A DNA stretch of 37,135 bases from Halopiger djelfimassiliensis (GTDB lineage Archaea; Halobacteriota; Halobacteria; Halobacteriales; Natrialbaceae), in contig NZ_HG315686.1 in the NCBI RefSeq assembly GCF_000455365.1, forward strand, positions 716,727 to 753,861, read 5' to 3'. Under the pieces are notes generated by a model that worked only from the letters and a program-made list of their open reading frames with translations, was not told the DNA's origin and ran no database searches. Positions within the stretch are counted from its first letter, which is position 1; each line of letters starts with the position of its first letter. Shown here piece by piece: positions 1 to 7,648 of the stretch. The position numbers were made by a program, and so were the translations under genes.

Positions 1-294
1 TACCTCGAGGACGGTATCGGGGACCTGATCCTGTGTCGTGTCGGTGCCGGCGAGGGCGCGCTGGATCTGTTGCTCGCGTGGAGTTTGATAGCCGTGCACG
101 TTGCCGGCCAGCGTATGTTCGGCGATGGGACCGGAAGGCGGCGTTGCGGTTTCGGCCGCAGCGCTCTCCCCGGGGATCGGCCCAGTGGTTGCAAGGGACG
201 AGCTGTTCGGTTGCGACGAACGTCCCGACGTGTTCGCCTGTTGGGAGTCCGATTCCGACGATCGTTTCTTTCGCTTGCGTCGTTTTTTCGTCAT
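1..294 (-). CDS. N-terminus of a probable eCIS-associated DUF4157-type protein (partial)
   Basis: The frame is open for 98 codons from an ATG at 294 and runs off the left edge. A GGAGGGG Shine-Dalgarno-like stretch lies about 8 nt upstream of the ATG. The protein opens with a run of Lys/Arg (MTKKRRKRKKR), followed by about 45 residues rich in Ser, Gln, Asn, Thr and Pro, so it is probably disordered. The last visible residues, around QVPDTVLEV, resemble the segment that precedes the HELTH-type metallopeptidase-like core of haloarchaeal DUF4157 proteins (typically VPDSVRDV-SSPG). DUF4157 proteins are common companions or candidate cargo of eCIS loci. The gene diverges from the AAA+ ATPase gene. 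The motif match is short and the diagnostic part lies outside the window, so the family call is tentative, while the reading frame itself is convincing. Confidence 0.5.
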   Translation of the reverse strand, partial: MTKKRRKRKKRSSESDSQQANTSGRSSQPNSSSLATTGPIPGESAAAETATPPSGPIAEHTLAGNVHGYQTPREQQIQRALAGTDTTQDQVPDTVLEV

Positions 295-506
295 CGCAAC
301 CCCTCCACCCGTTCTCCGGCCCGGGATCGATGATGTCCGTTCGACCGATTCATTTTCTCTTACTCTAGCTTGTCATAACATAATTGTTTCTCTCGAGCTA
401 CACGTACACGTTCTGTCCACACAATTACCCGGAACCCAGCGACCTCGGTGATGACCGTGATGCGGTAGCGACACTCGTATATCTTCCACCTCAGTGAATC
501 GTTACG

Positions 507-514
507 TTATTTTT
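507..514 (+). promoter_or_regulatory. TATA-like box of the AAA+ ATPase gene
   Basis: TTATTTTT lies in an AT-rich patch and its centre is about 27 nt before the ATG at 537, the spacing expected for a leaderless haloarchaeal transcript. The surrounding 295-536 interval is the divergent promoter region for this gene and for the left-edge gene. A second AT-rich patch near 375-390 could serve the minus-strand gene. Confidence 0.45.
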
Positions 515-536
515 GAAACCGAACTGATTCGAAGGT

Positions 537-2927
537 ATGTACGATACCAACGGCGAACACCTCCAGGCCGAGTTCTCCCGCATCGATCGGGTTCTCGATC
601 GGGCACTGGAGGATTCCCGGCCCTCGAACGAGAACGAGACGGGCGGCCAGGCCGTCGACCTCGAGACGGCCACTCGCGCATTCGCCGGTACCGATGACCG
701 AGTTGCTTCCGACGACGAATCGTTCCGGACTGACCTCAGAACGCTCACCGAAGAAATCGACGGCGAGGTCGAAGACGCTCGCGAAGCCGGCATCGATCTC
801 CGGCTGGATACCCTCGGACGGGCGTTCGACCTCTCGCGGTCCGACCTCGACGTACTGTTGTTCGTCCTCGCGCCGGAGATCGATCGGTCGATTACGGCGT
901 CATACGGAACCATCTCCGGGCGGCATCAACCCGAATTCCCGACGATCGACGTCCTCGAAACGCTGCTCGGCTATCTCGAACCCGCCGACCGACGGACGAA
1001 CGACCGGTCGCCGCTCTCGCCCTCGTCACCGCTTTTCGAATACGGCCTCCTCGAACGGTCTCGCGAGCCGTCCAAACCGCGAAGTTACGAGACGCTCACC
1101 GTTGACGAACGGATCGTCACCTATCTCAAGGGCGACGACGCTCTCGATCCCGCTCTCGCCGACGCCGTCGACATCGAGTCCCACGACCGCACGCTCGCCG
1201 ATCTCGTCTTCGACGGGGACACCGCCGAAACGCTCGCAGCCGTCGAAGAACGCGCGACCACCGCAGACGCCCCGACGATCTTCTATCTCTCCGGCGAGGA
1301 CGGCACGGGCAAGGACCGCCTGCCCGGCGCGCTCACCGACTCCGGCACGCCAATCCTGCGGGCCACCGCCGCCGACGTGCTCGCGGACGACGGCCGCACC
1401 ACCCGTCTGCTCCGAGAAGCCGCCCTCCAAGGGGCCACCATCCACCTCGAGGATTTGCAGGCGGTCACCGGCCACGACGACGGCCCGACGATCGACGAAG
1501 ACGATGGCGAGGTCGAGATCACGGCCGCCGTGGACCGGCCGAGCGTCGACGCCATCGTCGAACGCCTCGACGACGCCCCCGGCGACGTCTTCCTGAGCCA
1601 CACCGAATCCTGGAAACCCGACGTCGACCTCGAACACCACCGCGTGGAAACCGCCCGCTGCCCGTTTCCCGACTACGAGACGCGCCTGGCGGTCTGGGAG
1701 GAGTACCGCGAGGAGTTCGCCGCGGAGTCCCTCGCCACGACCCTCGCGACGAACTTTCGGCTCCCACAGCGGGACATCCGCCGGGCGATCGAAACCGCCC
1801 GATACCTCCGTCGCACCGACGCGGACGCCGACGAACTGGTGCCGGCCGACCGCGACGAGAAGGCGGATATCGATCTCGACGACGACCTGTTTGCCCCCGT
1901 CGACGGCGCACTTACCCGCGAGCACTGCTACGAAGCGTGCAAGCGCTACTCGGCGAGTAACCTCGAAGCGCTCGCGGACCCCCTCGAGCCGGGTTACTCG
2001 TGGGAGGACATCTACCTCAACGCCAAAACGAAGACCCACCTCGAGGAACTCGCGGGACACCTCCAGTACCGCGGCCCGGTCACAAGCGAGTGGGGCTTTG
2101 GCGAACCAGGCGACCGCGGCGACGGCGTCGTCGCGCTGTTCTACGGCCAGCCCGGCACCGGGAAGACTATGGCCGCCGAGATTATCGCCAACGAAACCGG
2201 GCTTGACCTCTATCGCGTTGATCTCTCGCAGGTGCTCAACAAGTACGTCGGCGAGACCGAGAGTCGACTGGCCGCCCTCCTCGACGAGGCCGAACGCTCA
2301 AACGCGATCCTCCTGTTCGACGAGGCCGACGCCATCTTCGGTAAACGCGCCGAGGTCAAAGACGCGACCGACCGCTACGCGAACACCGAGATCAACTTCC
2401 TGCTCCAGCGCCTCGAGTCGTTCGACGGCATCGTCCTGTTGACGACGAACAAGGAGGCGGGGATCGACCCGGCGTTCAAACGCCGGATCGATCACGCGAT
2501 CGAGTTCCGAAAGCCCCAAGAACGCATCCGTCGCGAGCTCTGGCGCGACGCGTTCCCCGACGACGCGACCGTCGACACCGACGATTTCGACTACGAGTTC
2601 CTCGGCCGGATCACCGCGACCCCCGCCGTCATCAGAAAGATCGCCAAATACGCCGCTTACATTGCGGCGACCGACGCTCACGACGGCCGCCCGCTCGAGG
2701 ATGGGACGGCCGCCGGTCTCGAGGACGTCTCGATTACGTTCGATCACGTCGTTCTCGCGCTCCAGTACGCCCAGGAGGCCGGCGGTGGCGGCTTCGAGGT
2801 CGACTTCCGGGAGTACGAGGACAAACGGCGCAGCTACGAGAGCGGCGGGGTCGAGCGCGACTGGCGGGCGGAACTCAGACGCACGTACGGGAACGATGCC
2901 GCCGACACTGACGCCGACGAGGAGTGA
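537..2927 (+). CDS. eCIS AAA+ ATPase (Pvc15/Afp15-like), two AAA modules
   Basis: The 796-aa protein has a helical N-terminal region (about 1-240), a degenerate first nucleotide-binding module with GEDGTGKD near residue 253, and a complete AAA+ module. The complete module has Walker A GQPGTGKT near 537-544, Walker B LLFDEADAIFGK near 591-602, sensor LLTTNKE near 635 and an arginine-finger region FKRRIDH near 647. Every eCIS locus encodes an AAA+ ATPase that is needed for correct particle assembly, proposed to act like an unfoldase or remodeller in the cytoplasm. The first module lacks a good Walker B, so it probably does not hydrolyse ATP (inference). The gene converges on the Pvc16-like gene, with 39 bp between their stop codons. 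The start at 537 is supported by a well-placed TATA-like box. Confidence 0.9.
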   Translation: MYDTNGEHLQAEFSRIDRVLDRALEDSRPSNENETGGQAVDLETATRAFAGTDDRVASDDESFRTDLRTLTEEIDGEVEDAREAGIDLRLDTLGRAFDLSRSDLDVLLFVLAPEIDRSITASYGTISGRHQPEFPTIDVLETLLGYLEPADRRTNDRSPLSPSSPLFEYGLLERSREPSKPRSYETLTVDERIVTYLKGDDALDPALADAVDIESHDRTLADLVFDGDTAETLAAVEERATTADAPTIFYLSGEDGTGKDRLPGALTDSGTPILRATAADVLADDGRTTRLLREAALQGATIHLEDLQAVTGHDDGPTIDEDDGEVEITAAVDRPSVDAIVERLDDAPGDVFLSHTESWKPDVDLEHHRVETARCPFPDYETRLAVWEEYREEFAAESLATTLATNFRLPQRDIRRAIETARYLRRTDADADELVPADRDEKADIDLDDDLFAPVDGALTREHCYEACKRYSASNLEALADPLEPGYSWEDIYLNAKTKTHLEELAGHLQYRGPVTSEWGFGEPGDRGDGVVALFYGQPGTGKTMAAEIIANETGLDLYRVDLSQVLNKYVGETESRLAALLDEAERSNAILLFDEADAIFGKRAEVKDATDRYANTEINFLLQRLESFDGIVLLTTNKEAGIDPAFKRRIDHAIEFRKPQERIRRELWRDAFPDDATVDTDDFDYEFLGRITATPAVIRKIAKYAAYIAATDAHDGRPLEDGTAAGLEDVSITFDHVVLALQYAQEAGGGGFEVDFREYEDKRRSYESGGVERDWRAELRRTYGNDAADTDADEE

Positions 2928-2966
2928 CTGGCGTCGGATCGAAAATCGGGAACCGGAGTGGTTCAG

Positions 2967-3626
2967 TCACGAACCCGAATCGCGTTCGTCCGTGTCCGAC
3001 TTCTCGCCGTCTTCGTCGGTTCCGTCCGCCTCGGACTCGGGTCCTCTCGACACCTGCACGTCCCGCTCGCTGACTCGCTCGAACGGCGTCGACTGCGTCG
3101 AGGGGATCCGGACGGGACGGACCGCGTAGGTCGCGGACGGATGCAGCGGGAGTTCGGGAAAGGTGGTCCAGAGGTCGGTCAACTCCGTCGGGTCCCGTTG
3201 CTCGAGCGTGACGGTCAACCGTTGGTCACCCAGCGCGTCGGGGAGTTCCTCGGGCTCGATCGTTTCGGCGTCGTAGAGCGTCTGCATCGCCTGACCCAGT
3301 AGCTGGTGTTGGTCCAACACGCCATCCCTCCCGTCTTCGCCGCTTGGAAACGCCATCAACAGGTAGCGAAGCTCGAGCCCGAGAGGGGATTTTTCCTTCC
3401 GGTTCTCGGAGATCTGGGTCGTTTCGGTGTTGAGCGACCCGGACTTCGAGACGCCGAAGAGGTAGATCGTGAGCCGAACCCTCGATTCGTCGTCGACGGC
3501 CGTCGGCGGGACCGGCTGTATTTGCTCTTCGTTCAACATCTCATCGTCGTTGTCCCGAGCCAGTCGGAGTCGGAGCAGTTTCACCAGGAGGTTCGTCGTC
3601 TCTCGAATTGCAGTCGGTGCAGCCAT
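2967..3626 (-). CDS. eCIS tail cap/terminator protein, Pvc16-like (DUF4255)
   Basis: The 219-aa protein has the layout of the DUF4255/Pvc16 N-terminal family. It has a short helical start (ETTNLLVKLLRLRL), a beta-rich core with RVRLTIYLFGVSKSGSLN, then LGLELRYLLMAFPSG and a segment on ordering the tube end (LLGQAMQTLYDAETI). The last 40 residues are acidic and Ser-rich, a common haloarchaeal tail. Pvc16 homologues cap the upper end of the tube and sheath and end polymerisation. It is the last gene of the minus-strand structural operon, and its ATG overlaps the stop of the preceding 51-aa gene (TAATG), implying coupled translation. The family call rests on this recognisable core and on its neighbours. 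Confidence 0.85.
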   Translation of the reverse strand: MAAPTAIRETTNLLVKLLRLRLARDNDDEMLNEEQIQPVPPTAVDDESRVRLTIYLFGVSKSGSLNTETTQISENRKEKSPLGLELRYLLMAFPSGEDGRDGVLDQHQLLGQAMQTLYDAETIEPEELPDALGDQRLTVTLEQRDPTELTDLWTTFPELPLHPSATYAVRPVRIPSTQSTPFERVSERDVQVSRGPESEADGTDEDGEKSDTDERDSGS

Positions 3627-3781
3627 TAGACGCCTCCCCCCGCGTGTCCGTCCGGAGTACCGATATCGAAACCGGTCGTAACCGCTCGATCGGTATCGCG
3701 GTCGGGGCCACCGCCAGTGCGATCCGTCAGTATCGTTTTCGTCCCGTAGTCAGGAAATCGAAACATCGTTACGTTCGGCAT
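3626..3781 (-). CDS. 51-aa eCIS operon protein of unknown function
   Basis: A short frame starts at ATG 3781 and ends in a TAA that shares its last base with the ATG of the Pvc16-like gene. It begins 21 nt after the stop of the second tube gene. The protein (MPNVTMFRFPDYGTKTILTD at the N-terminus) has one hydrophobic beta-like stretch and then a Gly/Asp/Thr-rich tail ending in GGGV. I do not recognise the family. The tight 1-nt overlap and position inside the structural operon argue that it is translated. A longer open frame upstream in the same phase only shadows the tube gene and is not used. Small eCIS proteins at this position could be adaptors between tube and cap, but that is a guess. 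Confidence 0.6.
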   Translation of the reverse strand: MPNVTMFRFPDYGTKTILTDRTGGGPDRDTDRAVTTGFDIGTPDGHAGGGV

Positions 3782-3801
3782 ATCCTCGCGAGCCCGGGCG
3801 C

Positions 3802-4263
3802 TTACTCCGGAAGGCCGGACATCTTCGTGAACTGCTCGTAGGACAGTTCGATCGACTCGATCGCCATGCCCTGGTTGGTACTGACGAGATCGGGGCCACG
3901 CCACATCGTCGGGTAGGCGCGTTTGAACTCCCATCCCCAGCCGCTCTGGCCGTTGAAGCCGTCTCGCATCTTCACGACGACGTTCTTTCGCGTCACGTTT
4001 CCGCTCATGACCTCCTGGATCCACTCCCAGAAGGAGACGTCGTTCGTCATCCCGCGTTGCAACACGAGGTTCGCGTGGGCGAAGGTCCCGGGAAGCGTGT
4101 GAACGTGGTCGTTCACGCCGCCTTCTTGATACTGAACCGTCTCGAGTTGCATGGTAATCCCCGAGACTTCGGCGAATCCGGCGACGGATTCGCCGTCGAC
4201 CTGTACCTCGAAGTTGTACTGGGTGTAGGGGTTGTCTTCGCCCGTGTACGGTGTTTCTGCCAT
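3802..4263 (-). CDS. eCIS inner tube protein (gp19/Pvc1-Pvc5 family), second copy
   Basis: The 153-aa protein is a T4 gp19-like tail tube protein, at the usual family length of 145-155 aa. Typical elements are YNFEVQVDGESVAGFAEVSGI near the N-terminus, a central segment with LPGTFAHANLVLQRGMTND, and the C-terminal strand ESIELSYEQFTKM. Tube proteins stack as hexamers to form the rigid channel inside the sheath. PVC/Afp-type loci normally carry two or more tube paralogues, the bulk tube and an initiator that joins the baseplate. This copy lies after the Pvc6-like gene, in the Pvc5-like or initiator position, but which role it plays cannot be decided from the sequence. Confidence 0.9.
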   Translation of the reverse strand: MAETPYTGEDNPYTQYNFEVQVDGESVAGFAEVSGITMQLETVQYQEGGVNDHVHTLPGTFAHANLVLQRGMTNDVSFWEWIQEVMSGNVTRKNVVVKMRDGFNGQSGWGWEFKRAYPTMWRGPDLVSTNQGMAIESIELSYEQFTKMSGLPE

Positions 4264-4295
4264 TGTCGTCCTTTCTTACGTGGCGTCTACGGCCG

Positions 4296-4550
4296 TTAGA
4301 GGTCCTCCAGCGAGTTCTGGAGCACGATCCCGTCACCGTCGTCGTCGAGGAAGCTGCCGCCCTCACCACGATCGGGCTCGCGATCCGGGGCGGCAGCTTC
4401 GTTCATTCGTTCGTTGATCTCACTGATCTCCTCGCACCACCGCTGTCGTTCCCAGTGGGGGAGTTCGAGAACTTCCTCATGACTCCAGCCGAAGTGATAG
4501 GCGATGAACGCGACCTCCTCGAAGAGGGTGTCGGGATCGTATCGCTGCAT
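4296..4550 (-). CDS. Pvc6-like small eCIS protein (DUF6760-like)
   Basis: The 84-aa protein begins MQRYDPDTLFEEVAFIAYHF, continues with GWSHEEVLELPHWERQRWCE and has EISEINERMN near residue 45. This helix-rich pattern (EEVAFIAYHF-W, LEL-H-ER--W, I--IN--MN) is that of the small Pvc6/Afp6-type proteins that sit between tube and LysM genes in eCIS loci. A variable acidic tail follows (residues 52-84). Its ATG overlaps the TGA of the preceding gene by one base (TGATG), so its translation is probably coupled. In phage-tail terms the preceding 165-aa protein and this one are placed like a tape-measure chaperone pair, though no frameshift signal is visible. Confidence 0.75.
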   Translation of the reverse strand: MQRYDPDTLFEEVAFIAYHFGWSHEEVLELPHWERQRWCEEISEINERMNEAAAPDREPDRGEGGSFLDDDGDGIVLQNSLEDL

Positions 4551-5047
4551 CACTCGGCTCGATTTCCCGCTTCGGGTTCGACCTCCTCGATGTCGCCGTC
4601 GGTTTGGCTGTCGGTCGTCGGTTCGATCGTATCGAACGTCATCTCGGTAGCGTCCTCGCCGTCGGCCGGACGAAGGTGTGCCCCCGTTTCCGCGTCGACA
4701 TCGAATACGGAACCACAGTCCGGACAGGTCGTCTCGACGGCGTTCCGACCGCGGTTGTTGACCCGCTCGTACATCGACTGGAGGTACTCGAGGTCCGTGA
4801 CGAACAGATTCTGAATGACCTCCTCGTCTATCGTCTCGAGGGTCCCCAGTTCCGTGACGACGCGTGAGAGCAGTACGATCGTGAGGTACGACGAGTTCGA
4901 TTGCACGCGTTGATTTTTCAGCGGCTGGATCTCGTCGGCTGCCGTCGCGAGACGCATTCGCCCCTCCTTGTGAAGCGTCCCTTCCTCGTCGACGTACCCT
5001 CGCGGAAGCGTGAACTCGAACTCGGTCTGAAGCGGTTGTCCGGTCAT
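4550..5047 (-). CDS. eCIS tail-assembly-like protein with a CxxC motif
   Basis: The 165-aa protein starts MTGQPLQTEFEFTLPRGYVD and has an R-x-R-L-ATAADEI segment near residues 30-40, a pattern I associate with the tail-assembly-like protein encoded in many eCIS loci between tube and spike genes. A helical middle (SSYLTIVLLSRVVTELGTLE and following) leads to CPDCGSVFDVD near residue 108. The single CxxC could bind metal only in a dimer or with another ligand. The C-terminal 35 residues are acidic. The gene is 2 bp downstream of a 51-aa gene and overlaps the Pvc6-like gene by 1 nt. Its exact role is unproven; a chaperone for tube or tape-measure assembly is the likeliest. Confidence 0.7.
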   Translation of the reverse strand: MTGQPLQTEFEFTLPRGYVDEEGTLHKEGRMRLATAADEIQPLKNQRVQSNSSYLTIVLLSRVVTELGTLETIDEEVIQNLFVTDLEYLQSMYERVNNRGRNAVETTCPDCGSVFDVDAETGAHLRPADGEDATEMTFDTIEPTTDSQTDGDIEEVEPEAGNRAE

Positions 5048-5049
5048 GA

Positions 5050-5205
5050 CTACTGTGATCCGTTGTGTGCTGTCGTGATGTGTTCGACGAACGGCGTGGC
5101 AACACCCATGTGGAGACAGCCCTCTTCGTCGATCCGCCAGCCGTCACCGTACCGGTTTCGACCGACCGTGAACTCGGAGTCCGAGGACGTATCCGAGTGC
5201 GTCAT
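5050..5205 (-). CDS. 51-aa eCIS operon protein of unknown function
   Basis: An ATG at 5205 overlaps the tube-gene stop by four bases (ATGA), and the TAG at 5050 is 2 bp before the next gene, so the operon leaves exactly one small gene here. The protein begins MTHSDTSSDSEFTVGRNRYG and has a Trp and Gly centre (DGWRIDEEGCLHMG), then a short amphipathic end. I do not know the family. It is the same length as the small gene before Pvc16 but shows no convincing resemblance to it. The overlap signals make a real gene likely. Confidence 0.6.
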   Translation of the reverse strand: MTHSDTSSDSEFTVGRNRYGDGWRIDEEGCLHMGVATPFVEHITTAHNGSQ

Positions 5206-5654
5206 ACGTTCTTGCGTTCCATCTCTTCGAACTCGATCGTGTACGTTTCGACGGCGATCGCCTCCGAACTGCCGCTTGCCTGCGCGTTGAGCGTCGGCGG
5301 TTCGTACTTGCGGATCCACGCGTTCGTGAACTCGTATCGAAGTGCTGATTCGCCAGACTTGTTCTTTATGATGACTGCGATGTTCTTTCTCGCCTCGTCG
5401 TGGTTGCCCTGTGTGACGGCCTTTCGCCACTTATCGAGGTTTTCGTTGGCCTCTTCGGCCCCGCGGGCCAGTACTAGCGGCGAATATTTGACGTCGCCGA
5501 AAAGTTTCCGCGAGTGCTTCGGGTCAGCACCTTCGCGGTAGTCCTGCTGATCAGTTTCCTGGGTCGGAAGTTTGACCTCGAGGAAGCCGGGAATGTTTAC
5601 GCCGTCGAGCTCGACGGCAAACTCCGTGCTCGGAAGTGGTCCGTGTTCTGGCAT
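5202..5654 (-). CDS. eCIS inner tube protein (gp19/Pvc1 family), sheath-proximal copy
   Basis: This 150-aa tail tube protein has the usual N-terminal strand FAVELDGVNIPGFLEVKLPT, a central PLVLARGAEEANENLDKW segment with a loop, and the C-terminal strand VETYTIEFEEMERKNV. It follows the sheath gene by 76 bp and belongs to the same family as the 153-aa protein at 3802-4263, although the two are clearly diverged. The sheath-tube adjacency is standard for contractile machines, so this is probably the bulk tube subunit (inference). A TATA-like CTATAACC about 27 nt before the likely transcript start suggests a promoter of its own in addition to read-through from the sheath gene. Confidence 0.9.
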   Translation of the reverse strand: MPEHGPLPSTEFAVELDGVNIPGFLEVKLPTQETDQQDYREGADPKHSRKLFGDVKYSPLVLARGAEEANENLDKWRKAVTQGNHDEARKNIAVIIKNKSGESALRYEFTNAWIRKYEPPTLNAQASGSSEAIAVETYTIEFEEMERKNV

Positions 5655-5683
5655 TGTTGGATCGTTATTTTTGTCGGAAATCG

Positions 5684-5691
5684 GTTATAGT
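5684..5691 (-). promoter_or_regulatory. TATA-like box in front of the tube gene
   Basis: On the minus strand CTATAACC lies about 33 nt before the tube ATG at 5654, which would put the transcript start a few bases ahead of the start codon. The 76-bp gap is more AT-rich than its surroundings. It may raise tube expression independently of the sheath. Confidence 0.35.
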
Positions 5692-5730
5692 TACTGTTGC
5701 TACGATATGAGCGACATTTCAGTCAGGACG

Positions 5731-7452
5731 TTAGGCTTCTTCCGTGTCCTGACTGATTCGGAAGATGACGAACTCGGCCGGTTTGACCGGTGCGATGCCG
5801 ATCTCGACGATGAGGCGGCCGTTATCGATGTCGTCTTGTGTCATCGTTTCCTCACCACAGCGGACGTAGAACGCCTCGTCGGCTGTCGAGCCCTGCAGGC
5901 CGCCCTCGCGCCAGACGGTAGTCAGGAAGTTTTCGGCCGACTGCCGAATACGCGCCCAGAGGTCCTTGTCGTTGGGTTCGAAGACTGCCCACTGTGTCCC
6001 CTCGTCGATGGACTGTTCGATGAACAGGAACAGCCGTCGGACGTTGAGGTACTTCCATTCGGGATCGCTGGACGTGGTTCTGGCACCCCAGACGCGGATG
6101 CCGCGTCCCTGGAAGCTGCGGATACAGTTGATCCCCTTGGGGTTGAGGACGTCCTGTTCGCCTTTGGTGACCTCGTGTTGGAGGCCGACGATACCGCGAA
6201 CGACCTCGTTCGCAGGTGCCTTGTGGACGCCGTGCTCGGCATCGCTTCGAGCGTAGATGCCGGCGATGTGCCCGCCCGGTGGGGAAAGTTTCTCACGGTT
6301 CGTGACGGGATCGAGGACGGTGAGCCACGGGTAATAGTACGCGGCGTACGTCGAATCGACGGGCGTTTCCATCTCCGAGACCGGGCCGGGGTTCTGGGGG
6401 GCCTGCAGGATCGCGAACCGCTCGCCCATGTTCTCACAGTGGGCGACGATCGCGTCCGTCAGACCGGTGACGTCGTTTTCATCGGGGGCACAGACGATCG
6501 AAATGTCGTCGAGCGCCTCGAAGCCGGCCAGGCCGGTTCGGAGGCCGGGCTTGTCGGTCCCTTCGTAGTCGCTCAGCGTGACTTCGCCTTCCGCGTCGGG
6601 CTTCTCCGGTTCTGCCGCAACGACCTCGACGTCGACCTCGCGCTCCCCGGAACGGATCTCCTTGAGATCCTCGATGAGGTCGTCTTTGGAGGGATTCCCT
6701 TCGGTCTCGAAGGGCTTCGCGAGCCCCCGAAGGTCACCGTAGTTCATCTCCTCGAGGTCTTCCGGGATGTGTACGACGGTCTTTTCGTCGGTCTCGACGA
6801 CTCCGCCGTCCGAATACGCCGACGGACTGCCGCGGGTTAGCCACGTGAGCCCGTTGACGGGACGCCCGTCCTCGAGGTACTCGACGTCGACGAGCACCGA
6901 GTTGGTGACTTGCTTCTCGTAGAACTGACTCGACTGCGGATCGGTCGAAAGCCCGTCGAAGACCTCCTCGACGTCGGGAGCCGGGTCCGGTCGATCGGAG
7001 CCGGGCTGGCTCACTTCTTCGAGATCACACGACCAGTACCGGACGACCATATCGAACTGATCGGGGCGCTGGCCGTCACGGACGACGACGGCGACGGAGT
7101 TGCCCCACTCGCCCGGTCCGTTCGCTTCGACCTCGAGAACTTCGTTTTTGTTGTCGTCGACGAGCGTCGTCGTCGCAGTGTCTTCCGGGTCCGCTGCGGT
7201 GACGCGGCCGATGTAACAGCGGCTCCCGCCGTTTTTGAAGAACCCGTCGACGGCGACGTCGAGGTGCGAGTGTTTCGGACTCGACCCGTACAGCCGTTCG
7301 AATTCCGTGTAACTCGTGACGAGCCGCGGTTCCACTGGCCCGCGGTGTGTCTGGCCGAGGAATCCGGCCGTGCTGGTGCTGACTCCTTCGACGGACTTGC
7401 TGCCGCCGCTGACCTCTTCAACGTATACGCCTGGGGATTGGTATTCTGGCAT
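5731..7452 (-). CDS. eCIS contractile tail sheath protein
   Basis: The 573-aa protein begins MPEYQSPGVYVEEVSGGSKS, the classic sheath N-terminus, followed by a VSTSTAGFLGQTHRGP region and FFKNGGSRCYIGRV near residue 75. The C-terminal sheath domain includes NPKGINCIRSFQGRGIRVWG, WKYLNVRRLFLFIEQSI, TVWREGGLQG and a final beta strand with VKPAEFVIFRISQ. These C-terminal strands form the interlocking mesh of the extended sheath, whose contraction drives the tube into a target. Residues of about 230-300 form an acidic insertion containing a SAP/HeH-like helix-loop-helix (see findings). Only one sheath gene is in the window, whereas Afp/PVC particles carry two or three. Confidence 0.95.
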   Translation of the reverse strand: MPEYQSPGVYVEEVSGGSKSVEGVSTSTAGFLGQTHRGPVEPRLVTSYTEFERLYGSSPKHSHLDVAVDGFFKNGGSRCYIGRVTAADPEDTATTTLVDDNKNEVLEVEANGPGEWGNSVAVVVRDGQRPDQFDMVVRYWSCDLEEVSQPGSDRPDPAPDVEEVFDGLSTDPQSSQFYEKQVTNSVLVDVEYLEDGRPVNGLTWLTRGSPSAYSDGGVVETDEKTVVHIPEDLEEMNYGDLRGLAKPFETEGNPSKDDLIEDLKEIRSGEREVDVEVVAAEPEKPDAEGEVTLSDYEGTDKPGLRTGLAGFEALDDISIVCAPDENDVTGLTDAIVAHCENMGERFAILQAPQNPGPVSEMETPVDSTYAAYYYPWLTVLDPVTNREKLSPPGGHIAGIYARSDAEHGVHKAPANEVVRGIVGLQHEVTKGEQDVLNPKGINCIRSFQGRGIRVWGARTTSSDPEWKYLNVRRLFLFIEQSIDEGTQWAVFEPNDKDLWARIRQSAENFLTTVWREGGLQGSTADEAFYVRCGEETMTQDDIDNGRLIVEIGIAPVKPAEFVIFRISQDTEEA

Positions 7453-7500
7453 TTATTTTTCCTCCCACTTATCGTGCTATGATATACGATTTTCAGATTG

Positions 7501-7512
7501 TTATAATATAAA
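7501..7512 (-). promoter_or_regulatory. Probable promoter of the sheath-tube operon
   Basis: The 196-bp gap between the sheath gene and the upstream 414-aa gene is strikingly AT-rich. On the minus strand TTTATATTATAA gives a TATA box about 55 nt before the sheath ATG, predicting a short leader of about 30 nt. The leader contains poly-purine stretches (GGGAGG near the ATG) that could act as a ribosome binding site. Confidence 0.5.
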
Positions 7513-7648
7513 TCTTTTTGATCAATATACAATTCATCGATACCGTCATAATCGCCCGACAGATGGCCCGAGAAGCCGGTTCGTGTTTCGGTGTATGTAA
7601 TCGAGCGTACGGAGAATGGAGAAGTGCCGTCAGTCTCGACGGTTCACT

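Noticed and set aside
3626-4369. A 247-codon minus-strand frame over the second tube gene
   Set aside because: Most of it is an Arg/Gly-rich shadow of the tube gene. Only its last 51 codons, after the tube stop, are kept as a gene.
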